A stretch of 64,000 bases of DNA from Acidovorax soli (GCF_014207955.1 NZ_JACHLK010000001.1:124001-188000); one strand, 5' to 3'. Positions 26,913 through 37,464 are shown, counted from the first letter of the stretch. Notes: generated from the letters alone by a model not told the origin. Made by a program: numbers and translations.

Positions 26913-27698
26913 ATGTTCAACGAAACACCTTTTCAGGTTCAACGTGCCAGGATGATGGCATTCGGTCTGGCTACTTTCCTGTGCGCAGCAGGCCTGCCAT
27001 CCCATGCGGCTGAGAGCGCCGGAACTCTGTCCAGCGCGAGCAATGCCTCCGTGGCGGAGTCGCTCTCAGCAAAGCAAAAGGCGATTCCACTGATCGCTGC
27101 GTTCGCAGCCACAAGCGACCTTGCAAAGCTGAATTCGGCTTTGGCACTTGGCCTGGACAGTGGCCTTACGGTGAATGAAGCCAAGGAGATCCTAGTCCAA
27201 CTCTACGCCTACGTGGGCTTTCCACGCAGCCTCAACGCGCTGGGCGAGTTGATGAAGTTGGTTGAAGAACGCAAGAAGCGAGGCATCCAGGACGCCGTTG
27301 GACGCGAGCCCAGCAAGGCACCGCCTACTGGCGATGCACTGCTGGCAGCAGGCACTGCAAACCAGACGCGAATCTCAGGTGCCCCGGTGAAAGGCCCTGT
27401 GTTCGAGTTCGCACCGGTGATCAATCAGTTCTTGCAGTCTCACCTGTTCGGCGACATCTTTGAACGCGACAACCTTGACTGGCAGAGCCGTGAGCTCGCG
27501 ACGGTCGGGGCGCTGGCCGCAACGCCAGGCGTGGAGCCTCAGCTGCGGTCCCACATGGCAGCCAGCATGCGGGTGGGCCTGAGTGCATCGCAGTTGCGCC
27601 AAGTCATCGAAGTGCTCTCGGAGCGAGTGGATGAGCAGGCAGCAACGCGTGCTCGCACAGCACTGACACAGGTACTTGCTACCCGGTCTGGAGGTTGA
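26913..27698 (+). CDS. Exported CMD-family protein (carboxymuconolactone decarboxylase-like)
   Basis: This 261 aa protein starts at ATG 26913 behind AAGGGAGAG. It has a signal peptide (MAFGLATFLCAAGLPSHA). Two AhpD/CMD-like helical repeats follow: AFAATSDLAKLNSALALGLDSG, with VNEAKEILVQLYAYVGFPRSLNAL, and later WQSRELATVGALAATPGVEPQLRSHM with LRQVIEVL. The second repeat lacks the CxxC of AhpD peroxidases, so true peroxidase activity is unlikely. Other family members bind or decarboxylate cyclic lactones. It is coupled to the following alpha/beta hydrolase (2 bp gap). Periplasmic location is expected. Confidence 0.8.
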   Translation: MFNETPFQVQRARMMAFGLATFLCAAGLPSHAAESAGTLSSASNASVAESLSAKQKAIPLIAAFAATSDLAKLNSALALGLDSGLTVNEAKEILVQLYAYVGFPRSLNALGELMKLVEERKKRGIQDAVGREPSKAPPTGDALLAAGTANQTRISGAPVKGPVFEFAPVINQFLQSHLFGDIFERDNLDWQSRELATVGALAATPGVEPQLRSHMAASMRVGLSASQLRQVIEVLSERVDEQAATRARTALTQVLATRSGG

Positions 27699-27700
27699 TC

Positions 27701-28783
27701 ATGAAAGCAATCAAACCAGTGCTCGCACTGACGGCGACGCTCGTCCTCGCTGCGTGTGGAACCTCTATGACGGCATCCAGTGAATCGGGCGGGCCGTTGC
27801 TGATTCAACAGCAAGGGAGTTTCGCCGCGGGGGGGACCACCAATACCGCACCGGGAACGTTCGATCCGCGCAAGCCGTTGGAGCCGGCAGGCCAGACTTA
27901 CCACGGCGACCACGCCTACACCTTCTACCAGATACCGGTAAATGCCCGGAAGCTACCCATCCTCATGTGGCACGGTGCAGGCCAGTTCTCCAAGACCTGG
28001 GAGACCACAGCCGACGGTCGAGAGGGCTTTCAGAACATTTTCCTGCGCCGCCGGTTCGGCGTGTACCTGATCGACCAGCCCCGACGCGGGGATGCAGGTC
28101 GCAGCATGGTCGAAGCGACGCTCAAGCCGACGCCTGACGAGCAGCTCTGGTTCAACCAGTTCCGCGTGGGCTTGTGGCCGAACTACTTCAACGGTGTTCA
28201 GTTCGATCGCAGCCCGGAAACCCTCAACCAGTTCTATCGGGCCATGACACCCAATACCGGGCCTTTCGACTTGAACGTTGTCTCCGATGGCGTGTCGGCG
28301 CTGTTTAGCAAGGTCGGCCCCGGGATTCTGTTCACCCATTCGCAAGGCGGCGGACCTGGCTGGCTTACTGCGATCAAGAACAGCAACGTGAAGGCCATCG
28401 TCTCCTTCGAGCCGGGCAGCAGCTTCATTTTCCCGGAAGGCGAACTACCACCACCCATCCCCAGCGCGTTCGACACGGTCCGCGGGGAAGCAACCCCGTT
28501 GCCCCAATTCCTGCAGCTAACAAAGATTCCGATCCTGATCATCTACGGCGACAACATTCCTGGGCAGAGCATTGACCTGCCGGCCCAAGACAGCTGGCGC
28601 GCGCGCCTGCAAATGTCCCGCCTGTGGCGCGATGCGGTCAACCGGCATGGCGGTGATGTCAAGGTGGTGCACTTGCCCGAGATCGGCATCAAGGGCAACA
28701 CGCACTTTCCCATGTCGGACCTGAACAACGTCCAGATAGCGGACCTGGTGTCCAAATTTCTGGCCGAGAAAGGCCTGGATTGA
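27701..28783 (+). CDS. Alpha/beta hydrolase lipoprotein
   Basis: This 360 aa protein starts at ATG 27701, 2 bp after the CMD stop. The signal ends with lipobox LAAC at residues ~17-20, so it is a lipid-anchored envelope protein. The hydrolase core has LPILMWHGAGQFSKTWE (oxyanion loop), LFTHSQGGGPGW (nucleophile Ser in HSQGG) and a late His in KGNTHFPMSDLNN. This is the same subgroup as the 30951-32018 product ([23 protein letters not shown]). Esterase or lactonase activity is likely; substrate unknown. Cotranscribed with the CMD protein. Confidence 0.82.
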   Translation: MKAIKPVLALTATLVLAACGTSMTASSESGGPLLIQQQGSFAAGGTTNTAPGTFDPRKPLEPAGQTYHGDHAYTFYQIPVNARKLPILMWHGAGQFSKTWETTADGREGFQNIFLRRRFGVYLIDQPRRGDAGRSMVEATLKPTPDEQLWFNQFRVGLWPNYFNGVQFDRSPETLNQFYRAMTPNTGPFDLNVVSDGVSALFSKVGPGILFTHSQGGGPGWLTAIKNSNVKAIVSFEPGSSFIFPEGELPPPIPSAFDTVRGEATPLPQFLQLTKIPILIIYGDNIPGQSIDLPAQDSWRARLQMSRLWRDAVNRHGGDVKVVHLPEIGIKGNTHFPMSDLNNVQIADLVSKFLAEKGLD

Positions 28784-28984
28784 TCCAGCCATATCTCTTT
28801 CAGCGCAGCCGAACTGACAGAACCTAACGCTGCTGTTGCCGCCATCCCCATTAGAGACGCTCGCCTCTCTCCTGCCGTGCTATCTGCCACTGGGGTCGAA
28901 GCACCACCGAGGCGTTGAGGTGCCCTAGCCGGCAGGCTGCTTGATCCACAACGTATTTCAATCCAACTCTTGAAGAGCAAACTC

Positions 28985-30040
28985 ATGAAACGCACAATTT
29001 TGAAGGCCACCTTGATGGCAGCAATGGTCGGCGTCACGGGCGGCGAAGCCCTGGCAGCGGACTACAAGAAGAACCCGTTCACGTTGACCTACGAAGGTGC
29101 GATCACCAAGAACGAACCGGGCAAGGTCAACATCCACCCGGTCAAGTACAAGCTCAACGGCCTGGACATTGCGGCCAACGTCTACACACCCGCGAACTTC
29201 GACCCGAAGAAGAAGTACCCTACGGTCGTCGTGGCGCATCCAAACGGTGGCGTCAAGGAGCAGGTGGCTGGCCTCTATGCCCAGCGCCTAGCTGAGACGG
29301 GCTACATCACCATCACTGCCGATGCCGCATACCAAGGCGGCAGCGGCGGACAGCCGCGCAATGTGGACAAGCCTGTGCACCGCATTGAGGACATCCACGG
29401 CATGGCCGACTTCATCACCCAGTATGGGGGCGTGGACAAGGATCGCCTCGGGGTCCTGGGGATCTGCGGCGGCGGTGGGTACACCTTGGCAGCAGTTCAG
29501 TCCGACAAGCGCTTCAAGTCGATCGCTACCCTGAGCATGTTCAACTCCGGCCGCGTCCGCCGCAACGGATTCGCCGATTCGCTGCTCAACACCATTCAGG
29601 ACCGCCTGCAGCAGGCTTCGGCTGCCCGCGCCCAGGAAGCGGCCGGCGGGCCGGTGCTCTACTCGGGGGACGCCGACATGACGGATGCGCAGATCGCCGC
29701 ACTGCCGTTCGAAATGTACCGCCAGGGCTACGAGTACTACTGGAAGACCCACGCGCATCCCGGCTCAACCTTCAAGTACACCACCAGCAGCTTGCTGGAC
29801 CTGATGCGGTTTGACGCGACCAGCCAGATCGAACTCATCGACAAGCCGCTCCTGATGATCGCAGGCAGCAAGGCCGACAGCCTGTACATGACGGAGGACG
29901 CATTCGTCAGGGCTTCGGGCACGAGAGACAAGGAACTGTTCAAGATCGATGGCGCAACGCACATCGAGACCTACTGGGTTCCTAAGTATGTGGACATCGC
30001 GATGGGCAAGCTGACGTCGTTCTACGCGAAGACTTTGTAG
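28985..30040 (+). CDS. Alpha/beta hydrolase with Cys nucleophile (dienelactone hydrolase-like)
   Basis: This 351 aa exported protein starts at ATG 28985 behind GAAGAG, with a signal peptide ending EALAAD near residue 25. The oxyanion loop is VVVAHPNGGVKEQ. The nucleophile elbow reads LGICGGGGYT, placing Cys where most esterases have Ser, as in dienelactone hydrolase. The Asp is in IAGSKADSLYMTE and the His in DGATHIETYW. It is separated by 200 bp from the previous gene but stays in the same block. Hydrolysis of a cyclic ester or reactive acyl compound is plausible. The segment is longer than classic dienelactone hydrolase (~235 aa), with an inserted helical cap. Confidence 0.82.
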   Translation: MKRTILKATLMAAMVGVTGGEALAADYKKNPFTLTYEGAITKNEPGKVNIHPVKYKLNGLDIAANVYTPANFDPKKKYPTVVVAHPNGGVKEQVAGLYAQRLAETGYITITADAAYQGGSGGQPRNVDKPVHRIEDIHGMADFITQYGGVDKDRLGVLGICGGGGYTLAAVQSDKRFKSIATLSMFNSGRVRRNGFADSLLNTIQDRLQQASAARAQEAAGGPVLYSGDADMTDAQIAALPFEMYRQGYEYYWKTHAHPGSTFKYTTSSLLDLMRFDATSQIELIDKPLLMIAGSKADSLYMTEDAFVRASGTRDKELFKIDGATHIETYWVPKYVDIAMGKLTSFYAKTL

Positions 30041-30048
30041 TGCGGCGG

Positions 30049-30070
30049 CATGCCCTGAGACTCAGGCATG
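30049..30070. terminator. Hairpin between convergent hydrolase and CMD genes
   Basis: CATGCCCTGAG-a-CTCAGGCATG forms a strong stem with one bulged C just after the stop of the 28985 gene. There is no T-run, so it may be a weak or bidirectional terminator. Confidence 0.4.
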
Positions 30071-30149
30071 GCCCTCCCGCTCAAACTCCAATCGCTGGAT
30101 GGAACGCGGGCTTTACCACCCATCAATGCAAATCGATAACGAGCAAGAA

Positions 30150-30938
30150 TCATCTGACCGGCGGCAGAACGCGAGCCGCTTGTTTTAGTGCCTTTGTCGC
30201 TTTGGGCCAGCCGGCGTAGAACGCCAAGTGCGTCAATGCCTCGGCCACTTCTTCTCGCCTCAGCCCGGATGCTCGGCCCACGCGCAAATACTGTTCAAGC
30301 AGAGTATCGTCGCCCATTGCCGTAAGCGCGGCGATAGTCACTAAGGCGCGGTCGCGGCGCGTGAGATCGGCACGACGCCAGAGGTCCCCGAAGACGATAT
30401 CGTTCGTAAGGTCTGCGAACTTCGGCGCAAAAATCGCGACCTGATCTGCATCTCGTCGTGGACGTTTTGTATCAAAGGCCAAAGGCGGCAGGGTCGGTAC
30501 GGGTGCTTGTAGTGCAGCGAAGTCGATGCCGCGAGAAGTGTAGACCTCTTCATACACGGTCAATGCCGAAACAGCATTCGGCCAGCCCGCGTAAAGAGCA
30601 AGGTGGGTCAGCACGCCCGAAGCCTCGACAGGGGTGACCCCGTTTGTCAAAGCGCGATTTAAATGACCGGTGAGCTGAGCAGGCCTGTTCATGGCGATCA
30701 ATGCCGAGATTACGATCAGGCTGCGATCGCGCGGCGACAGGTCCGAACTGGGCCAGACTTGGCCGAAAAGAACTTCGTCTGTGTACCGAGCGAGGCCAGG
30801 AGCGATCTTCGGTTGCAGGAGGCCGGAAGGCCGCGTAGCCGCAGGAGGCGCCGGGATGGAAGCGGACTGAGTTTGGCCTTGAGCGAATTGACCCGCGCTG
30901 GCAAGCGTGAATGCGAGAAAAGTGACGGCGATATTCAT
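30150..30938 (-). CDS. Exported protein with two CMD repeats
   Basis: This 262 aa protein has a signal peptide ending GQFAQGQ near residue 22. Two carboxymuconolactone-decarboxylase-like repeats follow: DEVLFGQVWPSSDLSPRDRS, with ANRPAQL-type helix and LTHLALYAGWPNAVSAL, then FGDLWRRADLTRRDRALVTI with EEVAEALTHLAFYAGWPKAT. The double LTH(L)A(F/L)YAGWP motif is the family hallmark. It is last in the minus-strand operon cupin > paoABC > ORF80 > cupin > hydrolase > this gene, 12 bp after the hydrolase. CMD activity on a lactone acid is inferred only. Confidence 0.85.
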   Translation of the reverse strand: MNIAVTFLAFTLASAGQFAQGQTQSASIPAPPAATRPSGLLQPKIAPGLARYTDEVLFGQVWPSSDLSPRDRSLIVISALIAMNRPAQLTGHLNRALTNGVTPVEASGVLTHLALYAGWPNAVSALTVYEEVYTSRGIDFAALQAPVPTLPPLAFDTKRPRRDADQVAIFAPKFADLTNDIVFGDLWRRADLTRRDRALVTIAALTAMGDDTLLEQYLRVGRASGLRREEVAEALTHLAFYAGWPKATKALKQAARVLPPVR

Positions 30939-30950
30939 ATGGACGGTCCT

Positions 30951-32018
30951 TCACTTCTCGTTGCCACGCACATTCTTGTCCAACCAACTTCTTACATGCT
31001 CGGCTAACTGGAGGCTGTTTCGATCCTGCATCAGCATATGACTATTTCCACGTACGCCGAGCTCTGTCGTCGACAGGATGGCTGCTCTGCCTCCGGCTTG
31101 TGAAAGCCGCTTCACAAACGTGGCGCAATCGTTGTATCGATCCTGCCACGTTTGCTCGGTGTATCCGGTCGGAGCCGAAAGGTAGTCACCGTACATCACG
31201 AGAGTTGGAACCTTGGCAAGCAGCGCGATCTGTTCGTCTGAGTAGTCTGCGCCGCGACATCTTCCCGGTTCCAGTGCAACGATCGCCTGAACACCCTTGG
31301 CGTTAAGTAGGGCCGCTTCCATCGGAAAGTGGCCGGATTGCGAATGACTGATCAAAACGGCGCCGCCCAGGTCGGATGCCAGGTCAGCAAGCGCCTTGTG
31401 CGTGGGACTTGGACTTGGCACCATTTCGCTCATGTCGGGAATCGACTGCTTGGCCAACTCATTGGCTGCCTCCACGGGGAACCTGGAGTCTGGAAATGCT
31501 TGACCAAGGCGCGGGCCAAAGCGGAAGTTGGTCCAGACGCCATTTCGATCACCGAATCGATAAGGCTTTGGCGACTGCTCACGAGGCGTCTCGCCTGCAA
31601 TCGCGCGATTCAATGCCGCTTGATTGAAGCCGGACCGGCCCCTGCCAACTTGGTCGACAACGTACACTGGGTGCGCCTGCCGGACGAAGTACTCGAACCA
31701 TCCCATCCTGCCATCAGGTGTTGTGTCATAGGACTTCCCGCTCAGCGAGGCACCATGGACCATGACCAATGGAGTCTTCTTCGCTCCCTCAGGGATCATG
31801 TACTCCACATACATTTGATTGACGGTCACCCTATCTGCGGGGGCGCGTCCGCCGAGCTCGACTCTGCTTTGCTCCACAATTTCCCCCCCGACAAAAAAGC
31901 TGCCCCGAGCCTGTAGAACTAGCGGTCGCTCCGGAGTTTTCAGGGACTGGATGCTTTGCGCAGAGGCGAAGCCCGCCGTGAGACTTGTAGCCAATAGCGT
32001 TGCGGAGAAAATGTTCAT
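30951..32018 (-). CDS. Exported alpha/beta hydrolase
   Basis: This 355 aa protein starts at ATG 32018, which overlaps the cupin stop (ATGA), so translation is coupled. The signal peptide ends GFASAQ near residue 21. Hydrolase motifs: [33 protein letters not shown] with the nucleophile Ser, PTLVMYGDY and [13 protein letters not shown] with the late His. It resembles the lipoprotein hydrolase at 27701-28783 in motif order. It works beside a cupin and a CMD protein, the same trio as in the plus-strand block. Substrate unknown. Confidence 0.82.
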   Translation of the reverse strand: MNIFSATLLATSLTAGFASAQSIQSLKTPERPLVLQARGSFFVGGEIVEQSRVELGGRAPADRVTVNQMYVEYMIPEGAKKTPLVMVHGASLSGKSYDTTPDGRMGWFEYFVRQAHPVYVVDQVGRGRSGFNQAALNRAIAGETPREQSPKPYRFGDRNGVWTNFRFGPRLGQAFPDSRFPVEAANELAKQSIPDMSEMVPSPSPTHKALADLASDLGGAVLISHSQSGHFPMEAALLNAKGVQAIVALEPGRCRGADYSDEQIALLAKVPTLVMYGDYLSAPTGYTEQTWQDRYNDCATFVKRLSQAGGRAAILSTTELGVRGNSHMLMQDRNSLQLAEHVRSWLDKNVRGNEK

Positions 32019-32509
32019 CGTGACTCTCCGGCAGGGCGTGTCGAACCTGGATATTGGGTATCGCTGACTTTTTCCAGCCACTCAACTGATTTTCCGTCGA
32101 GCAGCTCGCCGATTGCGATGTGGCTCATGCCGTTTGTCAAAGTCGCGCCGTGCCAGTGTTTCTCACCCGGTGGTATCCAGACCACGTCACCAGGCCGGAT
32201 CTCCTGCACAGGACCGCCCCAGCGCTGAACGTATCCAACACCCTGTTGGACGAGCAGCGTCTGACCAAGAGGATGTGTATGCCAAGCGGTTCGAGCGCCG
32301 GGTTCGAAGGTGACAAGCGCACCGCCAGCACGACCTGGCGGCGCTGCACGAAATGACATGTCGACTCTCACCCTTCCGGTGAAGTTGTCAGCCGACCCTA
32401 CGGCCGATGCCTGGCTGCCGCCGCGAGCTATTCGAAGGCCACCTTCTGGCTGTGCATGTGCGCAGACGCATAGAAGTAGCGAGGCGAGGGCAATGGGAGC
32501 AAGCTTCAT
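32015..32509 (-). CDS. Periplasmic cupin, (R)-mandelonitrile lyase-like (copy 2)
   Basis: This 164 aa protein starts at ATG 32509. The signal peptide ends CAHAQ near residue 20. Metal ligands lie in [13 protein letters not shown] and [10 protein letters not shown], with [15 protein letters not shown] between; [13 protein letters not shown] is the conserved C-terminal end. It is the closest in order to copies 1 and 3. Its stop overlaps the start of the alpha/beta hydrolase. The upstream 140 bp up to 32650 holds no gene and may contain a promoter. Confidence 0.87.
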   Translation of the reverse strand: MKLAPIALASLLLCVCAHAQPEGGLRIARGGSQASAVGSADNFTGRVRVDMSFRAAPPGRAGGALVTFEPGARTAWHTHPLGQTLLVQQGVGYVQRWGGPVQEIRPGDVVWIPPGEKHWHGATLTNGMSHIAIGELLDGKSVEWLEKVSDTQYPGSTRPAGESR

Positions 32510-32649
32510 GGGAGTAACTTTTGGGGAATGGGTATTAGTTTTTCCGCGGCGTTTTGATGTTGGCAAACATCTGTCTCTAGTCCGGACGGCGAGTCGCAAG
32601 CCCTGACTTCGGACACCGCCGTGAGGATCTCAGCGAACGCAACACACCG

Positions 32650-32892
32650 CTACCGGATGCGGTTCATACGATTTAGTCCATCGCCGAGCGGCTCAACAAG
32701 CTCGTCTGATGCATCCGGTTGATGGCTTGCGCTTCCGCCCACGCTGAAAAACTCCAGCTTGCTTAGCTGACGCCCGACGATCACCTTGTTGTAGGTTGTC
32801 GGCTTCCAATGCATCGACTGCGCGGCTGCAGGCCCGACACGCGTCATCGACGCCGCTACGACACCTGAGGACAGGAAAGTAGCGGCGCTCAT
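32650..32892 (-). CDS. Hypothetical 80 aa exported protein
   Basis: This short frame starts 15 bp after the paoC stop on the same strand. The first ~25 residues (FLSSGVVAASMTRVGPAAAQS) look like a signal peptide; the rest has no recognised domain. It could be a small periplasmic protein or the remnant of a larger gene. Codon use is weaker than that of neighbours. Function unknown. Confidence 0.35.
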   Translation of the reverse strand: MSAATFLSSGVVAASMTRVGPAAAQSMHWKPTTYNKVIVGRQLSKLEFFSVGGSASHQPDASDELVEPLGDGLNRMNRIR

Positions 32893-32907
32893 ACTCTCGC
32901 AGCCTCA

Positions 32908-35184
32908 TCATGCTGCGGTGGGCATCTGCCGGATCAGCTTGTCCAGCGTCAAGGGATAGTCCCGCACGCGAATGCCCGTGGCGTTGTGGATTGCGTTTGC
33001 GATTGCCGCGCTCACACCGCATAGGCCTAGCTCGCCAATTCCCTTGGCCTTCATGGGGGAAGACAAGGGATCCGGCCCATCGAGGAAGATCACTTCCTGA
33101 GAGAGGATATCTGCGTGCACAGGCACTTCGTAGCTAGCTAGATCGTGGTTGACGAAGAAGCCCAGTCGTTTGTCGATCGCTAGCTCTTCCATGATCGCGC
33201 CGCCGACGCCCATCGTCATGGCACCAATTACTTGGCTACGCGCTGACTTCGGATTGAGAATGCGCCCAGCGGCGCATACGGCCAGCATGCGCCGAATGCG
33301 AATTTCGGCAGTGAAGCGGTCGACGCCGACTTCAACAAAATGCGCACCGAACGTCGATTGCTGAGATTTCCTCGCGAGGTCGCCGAACTCGATCAGGTCC
33401 TCTGCAACGAGCTCGCCCTGAGCTGCAGCTTCGGAGAGCGGAACGCTCTTGCCACGCGAAGTTACCTTGCCGTCTGAGAAGCTTGCATCCGCAACATCGA
33501 GGCCCAACTGCTGCACGATCGCCTCACGCAGTTTCATGCAAGCAGCGTAGACGCCTGCAGTAGAACTGGCCGCTCCCCACTGTCCGCCCGATCCTGCAGA
33601 CACTGGAAAGTTGGAATCCCCCAGGCGGACGAAGACGCCAGCCAGTGGAACTCCCATCATTTCTGCAGCGGTCTGCGCGATGATCGTGTAGCTTCCGGTG
33701 CCGATATCCGTCATGTCGGTCTCGACGACGATTCGACCACTGCGTTCGAGACGGACGCGTGCCGCCGATTTCGTCACGGGGGCACCGCGATATGCAGAGG
33801 CCACCCCCATCCCAACCAACCAGCGTCCGTCGCGTACTTGGCCCGGACGGGCGCTGCGCTTTGCCCAGCCAAAGCGGTCTGCCCCGATTTGCAGGCACTC
33901 GACCAGCTGCCGCTGCGAGAACGGATGCCCCGCAGGCTTCACATCGCCGGTTGCTGCCTCGGGCTTTTGAGCCTGAGAATTCTCTGCCGTGGGGGCGATG
34001 GCCCTATCGGGGACAACCTGCGAATCGTTGCGGATGCGAAAGTCAACAGGATCGATGCCAAGCTTCTCGGCCATCTCATCCATGGCAGCTTCCAGTGCCA
34101 TGTGTCCAGTTGCTTCACCAGGAGCTCGCATCGCGTTGCCCTCCGGTAGGTCGAGGACGGCGATCCGTGTCGCCGTCATCCGGTTATCGCCAGCATAGAG
34201 CATGCGAGTCTGGTGCACTGCACCGTCCGCCTTTCCTTGGGGCTGGTCCCCGGACCAGCTCTCGTGCCCGATAGCGGTGATCTTTCCCTCACGGGTCGCA
34301 CCGATTCGCACTCGCTGGATGGTAGCTGGCCTATGCGTTGTATTGTTTGTAATCAAGGCGCGGTGTAGCGCGACTTTGACAGGGCGGCGCGCGGCGCGTG
34401 CGCCAAGCGCAGCCAGCAGTGCGTCGGCCCTCAAGTACAGCTTCACGCCAAATCCACCGCCGATGAAAGGCGAGATTACGCGCACCTTCGTCTTCGGCAT
34501 ACCCAGGGTGCGCGCCAGGTCGCTACGCGCCCAGTCCACCATCTGGGTAGATGTCCAGACGGTGAGTTCGTCGCCGTTCCACGTGGCAAGCGTGGCATGC
34601 GGCTCCATCATCGCGTGGGTCTGATCGGGGGTCGTATACGTGGCGTCCAGCGTGACCGGAGCGGCGGCATATGCTGCAGCGAAATCGCCCACCGCGGAGT
34701 CTGGAGGACCGGCACTGATCCGAGGGGGCTTGGTTGCGCTGTCCTTTGCCTTGGCCAGATCGAATGCCCCATCCATCCGGTCGTACTCGATGCGCACCAT
34801 CGCACCAGCAGCGCGTGCCTGCTCAAAGGTCTCCGCCACTACCAGTGCAACAGCCTGGTGGTAGTGGTCGACTTGTGGCCCTCCGAGGAGTTTGACCGTG
34901 TTGTACTGGCCTTTCGCCAACTCGCCCGCAGACTGGGCCGTCACGATCGCAATGACTCCTGGTGCTCGCTTTGCGGCTTCCAATTCCATGCTGCGGATGC
35001 GGCCCTTTGCGATCGCGGCACCTACAACAAATCCGTATGCCTGATTGGATGCGACTTCGTGGCGCTCGTACGCATACGGCGCAGTACCGGTGGTCTTTAG
35101 GACGCCCTCAATCCGGTCGACAGGCTTACCGATCACCTTCATCTGGTCGATCGGATTGGTGGTGGCAGGCGTATCGAACTTCAT
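32908..35184 (-). CDS. paoC: Molybdenum-binding subunit of PaoABC-type aldehyde oxidoreductase
   Basis: This 758 aa protein has the two xanthine-oxidase-family domains: the N-terminal aldehyde-oxidase/xanthine-dehydrogenase a/b hammerhead ([23 protein letters not shown]) and the molybdopterin-binding part. Cofactor loops include [16 protein letters not shown], and the catalytic Glu is in [13 protein letters not shown] near the end. PaoC of E. coli is 732 aa, so length fits. It oxidises aldehydes to acids using Mo-molybdopterin cytosine dinucleotide. Its ATG overlaps the paoB stop. A molybdenum chaperone (PaoD/XdhC type) is not seen in the window. Confidence 0.9.
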   Translation of the reverse strand: MKFDTPATTNPIDQMKVIGKPVDRIEGVLKTTGTAPYAYERHEVASNQAYGFVVGAAIAKGRIRSMELEAAKRAPGVIAIVTAQSAGELAKGQYNTVKLLGGPQVDHYHQAVALVVAETFEQARAAGAMVRIEYDRMDGAFDLAKAKDSATKPPRISAGPPDSAVGDFAAAYAAAPVTLDATYTTPDQTHAMMEPHATLATWNGDELTVWTSTQMVDWARSDLARTLGMPKTKVRVISPFIGGGFGVKLYLRADALLAALGARAARRPVKVALHRALITNNTTHRPATIQRVRIGATREGKITAIGHESWSGDQPQGKADGAVHQTRMLYAGDNRMTATRIAVLDLPEGNAMRAPGEATGHMALEAAMDEMAEKLGIDPVDFRIRNDSQVVPDRAIAPTAENSQAQKPEAATGDVKPAGHPFSQRQLVECLQIGADRFGWAKRSARPGQVRDGRWLVGMGVASAYRGAPVTKSAARVRLERSGRIVVETDMTDIGTGSYTIIAQTAAEMMGVPLAGVFVRLGDSNFPVSAGSGGQWGAASSTAGVYAACMKLREAIVQQLGLDVADASFSDGKVTSRGKSVPLSEAAAQGELVAEDLIEFGDLARKSQQSTFGAHFVEVGVDRFTAEIRIRRMLAVCAAGRILNPKSARSQVIGAMTMGVGGAIMEELAIDKRLGFFVNHDLASYEVPVHADILSQEVIFLDGPDPLSSPMKAKGIGELGLCGVSAAIANAIHNATGIRVRDYPLTLDKLIRQMPTAA

Positions 35185-36137
35185 ACTGCGCTCCTAGCTT
35201 GCTGCAGGACCGAAGCAAGTGTTCGCTCGGCCAATGGCAGCTTGAATTCGTTCTCATGGGTCGTACGCGCGCCCGACAGCAAACGCGCTGCAACGGCCTT
35301 TGAGCCACGCCGCATCTCGGCTTCGGCTGCTTCAACACGCCAAGGCTTATGAGCCATACCTCCAAGAGCTACGCGACCGGTGCCGTCGCGCTGCACAATC
35401 GCGGCAACAGATACCAACGCGAAGGCGTAGGACGCTCTGTCTCGCACCTTGTGATACACCTGGGTGCCGCCAATGGGCCGGGGCAAGCTAACCGATGTAA
35501 TGAGCTCACCCGGCTCAAGCGCTGTCTCGATGTGAGGTGTGTTGCCCGGCAAGCGATGAAATTCGGCGATCGGTATCACCCGAGACCTGCCGTCGGCGCG
35601 GGTCGTTTCCACTGTGGCGTCAAGCACTCGCATGGCAACAGCCATGTCGCTTGGGTGAGTCGCGATACATGCATCACTCACGCCCATTACGGCGTGCTGG
35701 CGACTGAAGCCTCCCAATGCAGAGCATCCGCTGCCCGGCACACGTTTGTTGCAGGCCATGTTTGTGTCGTAGAAGTAAGGGCATCGTGTGCGCTGAAGCA
35801 GATTGCCTGCTGTAGTCGCCATGTTCCTCAGCTGACCCGACGCGCCAGCCACCAACGCACGCGCAAGCACACCGTAGTCTCGGCGCACACGTGCATCGGT
35901 CGCTAGATCGGCGTTTCGCACAAGTGCCCCGATGCGCAGGCCGCCCTCAGACGTTGGCTCGATCTTGTCGAGTCCAATTCCGCTCACATCCACAAGGTGC
36001 AGCGGTGTCTCTATCTGCAGCTTCATAAGATCGAGGAGGTTGGTACCTCCAGCGATGAACTTCGCGCCAGGCTTCGCCATGACGGCGGCCGCTGCTTGGG
36101 CCGGAGAAGACACGCGCTCGTAGCTGAACGGCTTCAT
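35181..36137 (-). CDS. paoB: FAD subunit of PaoABC-type aldehyde oxidoreductase
   Basis: This 318 aa protein starts at ATG 36137, overlapping the paoA stop. The FAD-binding PCMH fold shows [14 protein letters not shown] and [19 protein letters not shown]. The segment [15 protein letters not shown] with a following GSGCSAL carries the extra [4Fe-4S] cysteines that distinguish PaoB from ordinary xanthine dehydrogenase FAD subunits. It passes electrons from the Mo centre through iron-sulfur clusters and FAD to an acceptor. The C-terminal CO-dehydrogenase flavoprotein domain is present. Confidence 0.9.
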   Translation of the reverse strand: MKPFSYERVSSPAQAAAAVMAKPGAKFIAGGTNLLDLMKLQIETPLHLVDVSGIGLDKIEPTSEGGLRIGALVRNADLATDARVRRDYGVLARALVAGASGQLRNMATTAGNLLQRTRCPYFYDTNMACNKRVPGSGCSALGGFSRQHAVMGVSDACIATHPSDMAVAMRVLDATVETTRADGRSRVIPIAEFHRLPGNTPHIETALEPGELITSVSLPRPIGGTQVYHKVRDRASYAFALVSVAAIVQRDGTGRVALGGMAHKPWRVEAAEAEMRRGSKAVAARLLSGARTTHENEFKLPLAERTLASVLQQARSAV

Positions 36138-36766
36138 GTGCGCACCCCCGCGACTTCGCCGATGGCATTGATGATGTTCGGATATGCGCCGCAGCGACAA
36201 ATGTTGCCGCTCATGCGCTCGCGCAGTTCGGCCGACGAGAGCAACGGCTGGGCGGTGATGTTCCCGCTCACGTGGCTCGGAACGCCGCGTTTGATCTCGT
36301 CAAGTACACCGACTGCCGAACAGATTTGCCCTGGCGTGCAATAACCGCATTGAAAGCCATCATGCTTGACGAAGGCAGTCTGCAAGGGGTGCATCGCGGT
36401 AGGCGTTCCTAGTCCCTCGATCGTCGTGATCTTGGTCCCCTCCTGCATCACCGCGAGGCTCAAGCAAGAAACAACTCGACGCCCGTTCACCAGCACCGTA
36501 CATGCACCGCATTGCCCTTGATCACAGCCCTTTTTCGTGCCAATCAACTGCAGATGTTCTCGCAGAGCATCCAGCAGCGTTGTGCGGGTATCGATTTGCA
36601 GCGTGTGAGGTACACCATTCACTTCCAACTTCACGCTCGCCGTGATGGGTGTCGCGTCTTCAGACACTTGCGCGGCTGATCCAGCGGGCATCGCCACTGC
36701 GGCTGAAGCGGCACCTGCAAACAGCAGATCGCGTCGCGTGAGGGTAATGTCATCAAGATGATGCAT
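36134..36766 (-). CDS. paoA: 2Fe-2S subunit of PaoABC-type aldehyde oxidoreductase, Tat-exported
   Basis: This 210 aa protein begins with a twin-arginine signal ([20 protein letters not shown]), so the assembled complex is exported folded to the periplasm. Two [2Fe-2S] sites follow: the plant-ferredoxin type [16 protein letters not shown] with its later Cys in RRVVSCLSL, and the helical type [10 protein letters not shown] with [10 protein letters not shown]. It matches E. coli PaoA (229 aa). It is the first of three overlapping genes and sits 39 bp after a cupin gene, with which it is probably cotranscribed. Confidence 0.92.
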   Translation of the reverse strand: MHHLDDITLTRRDLLFAGAASAAVAMPAGSAAQVSEDATPITASVKLEVNGVPHTLQIDTRTTLLDALREHLQLIGTKKGCDQGQCGACTVLVNGRRVVSCLSLAVMQEGTKITTIEGLGTPTAMHPLQTAFVKHDGFQCGYCTPGQICSAVGVLDEIKRGVPSHVSGNITAQPLLSSAELRERMSGNICRCGAYPNIINAIGEVAGVRT

Positions 36767-36805
36767 GGATAGTTTCCTTATTAAATTCGGCCCTGTGCGA
36801 GCACG

Positions 36806-37303
36806 TCATCGGGGTTCATTTGCCAGCATCGCTCGCAGGTTGCTGTACTGCGCTTCGGAGACTTTTTCCATCCACTCCACCGCGTTGCCTTCAAGTCGCT
36901 CGGAGATGGCTACATGGCTCATAGCAATGCCGGGCGTGGCACCGTGCCAGTGCTTTTGATGTGGCGGAATCCACACCACGTCTCCGGGGCGAATCTCCTG
37001 CACCGGGCCTCCCCAGCGCTGTACAAGTCCCACCCCTTGCATCACTATCAGTGTCTGGCCCAGCGGGTGGGCGTGCCAAGCGGTGCGTGCGCCAGGTTCG
37101 AACGTGACTAGCGCGCCGGCGACGCGGCCGGGGGAGTCAGCGCTGAACGTGATATCCACTCGCACGCGGCCGGTGAAGTTTTGGTTAGGACCGAACGCCG
37201 AAGGCTGGCTGCCATTGCGCGTGATACGCAGCCCTTGGTCGGCCTGCGCGATGACAGAAGCGGCAAAGGAGAGCGCCGTGACTGCGGAAGCAAGCTGTTT
37301 CAC
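36806..37303 (-). CDS. Periplasmic cupin, (R)-mandelonitrile lyase-like (copy 3)
   Basis: This 165 aa protein uses a GTG start at 37303. The signal peptide ends SVIAQA near residue 21. Cupin ligands: [13 protein letters not shown], with HAHP in place of HTHP of the other copies, and HQKHWHGATP. It leads the operon before paoABC and is divergent from a LysR gene across 161 bp, which marks it as the probable first target of that regulator. The HTH/HAH change next to a metal ligand hints at functional divergence between copies. Confidence 0.87.
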   Translation of the reverse strand: MKQLASAVTALSFAASVIAQADQGLRITRNGSQPSAFGPNQNFTGRVRVDITFSADSPGRVAGALVTFEPGARTAWHAHPLGQTLIVMQGVGLVQRWGGPVQEIRPGDVVWIPPHQKHWHGATPGIAMSHVAISERLEGNAVEWMEKVSEAQYSNLRAMLANEPR

Positions 37304-37464
37304 GAAGGCTCCTTACTCAGTCAGGGTCTGCGCTCAGTGGCGGTTGAAGAGCTGCGTTGAAGTCGCAGGACAGATGGGCATGGAGGAACTTTAGAAGCAA
37401 GGGCTCGCAGGGACTAGCCCCCGCCGACTTGAAGGATTAGCAAAGAGCGCTTGATAATGGCTTC

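Noticed and set aside
26913-27698. AhpD-type peroxidase activity for the exported CMD protein
   Set aside because: The CxxC pair needed for AhpD peroxidase is missing.
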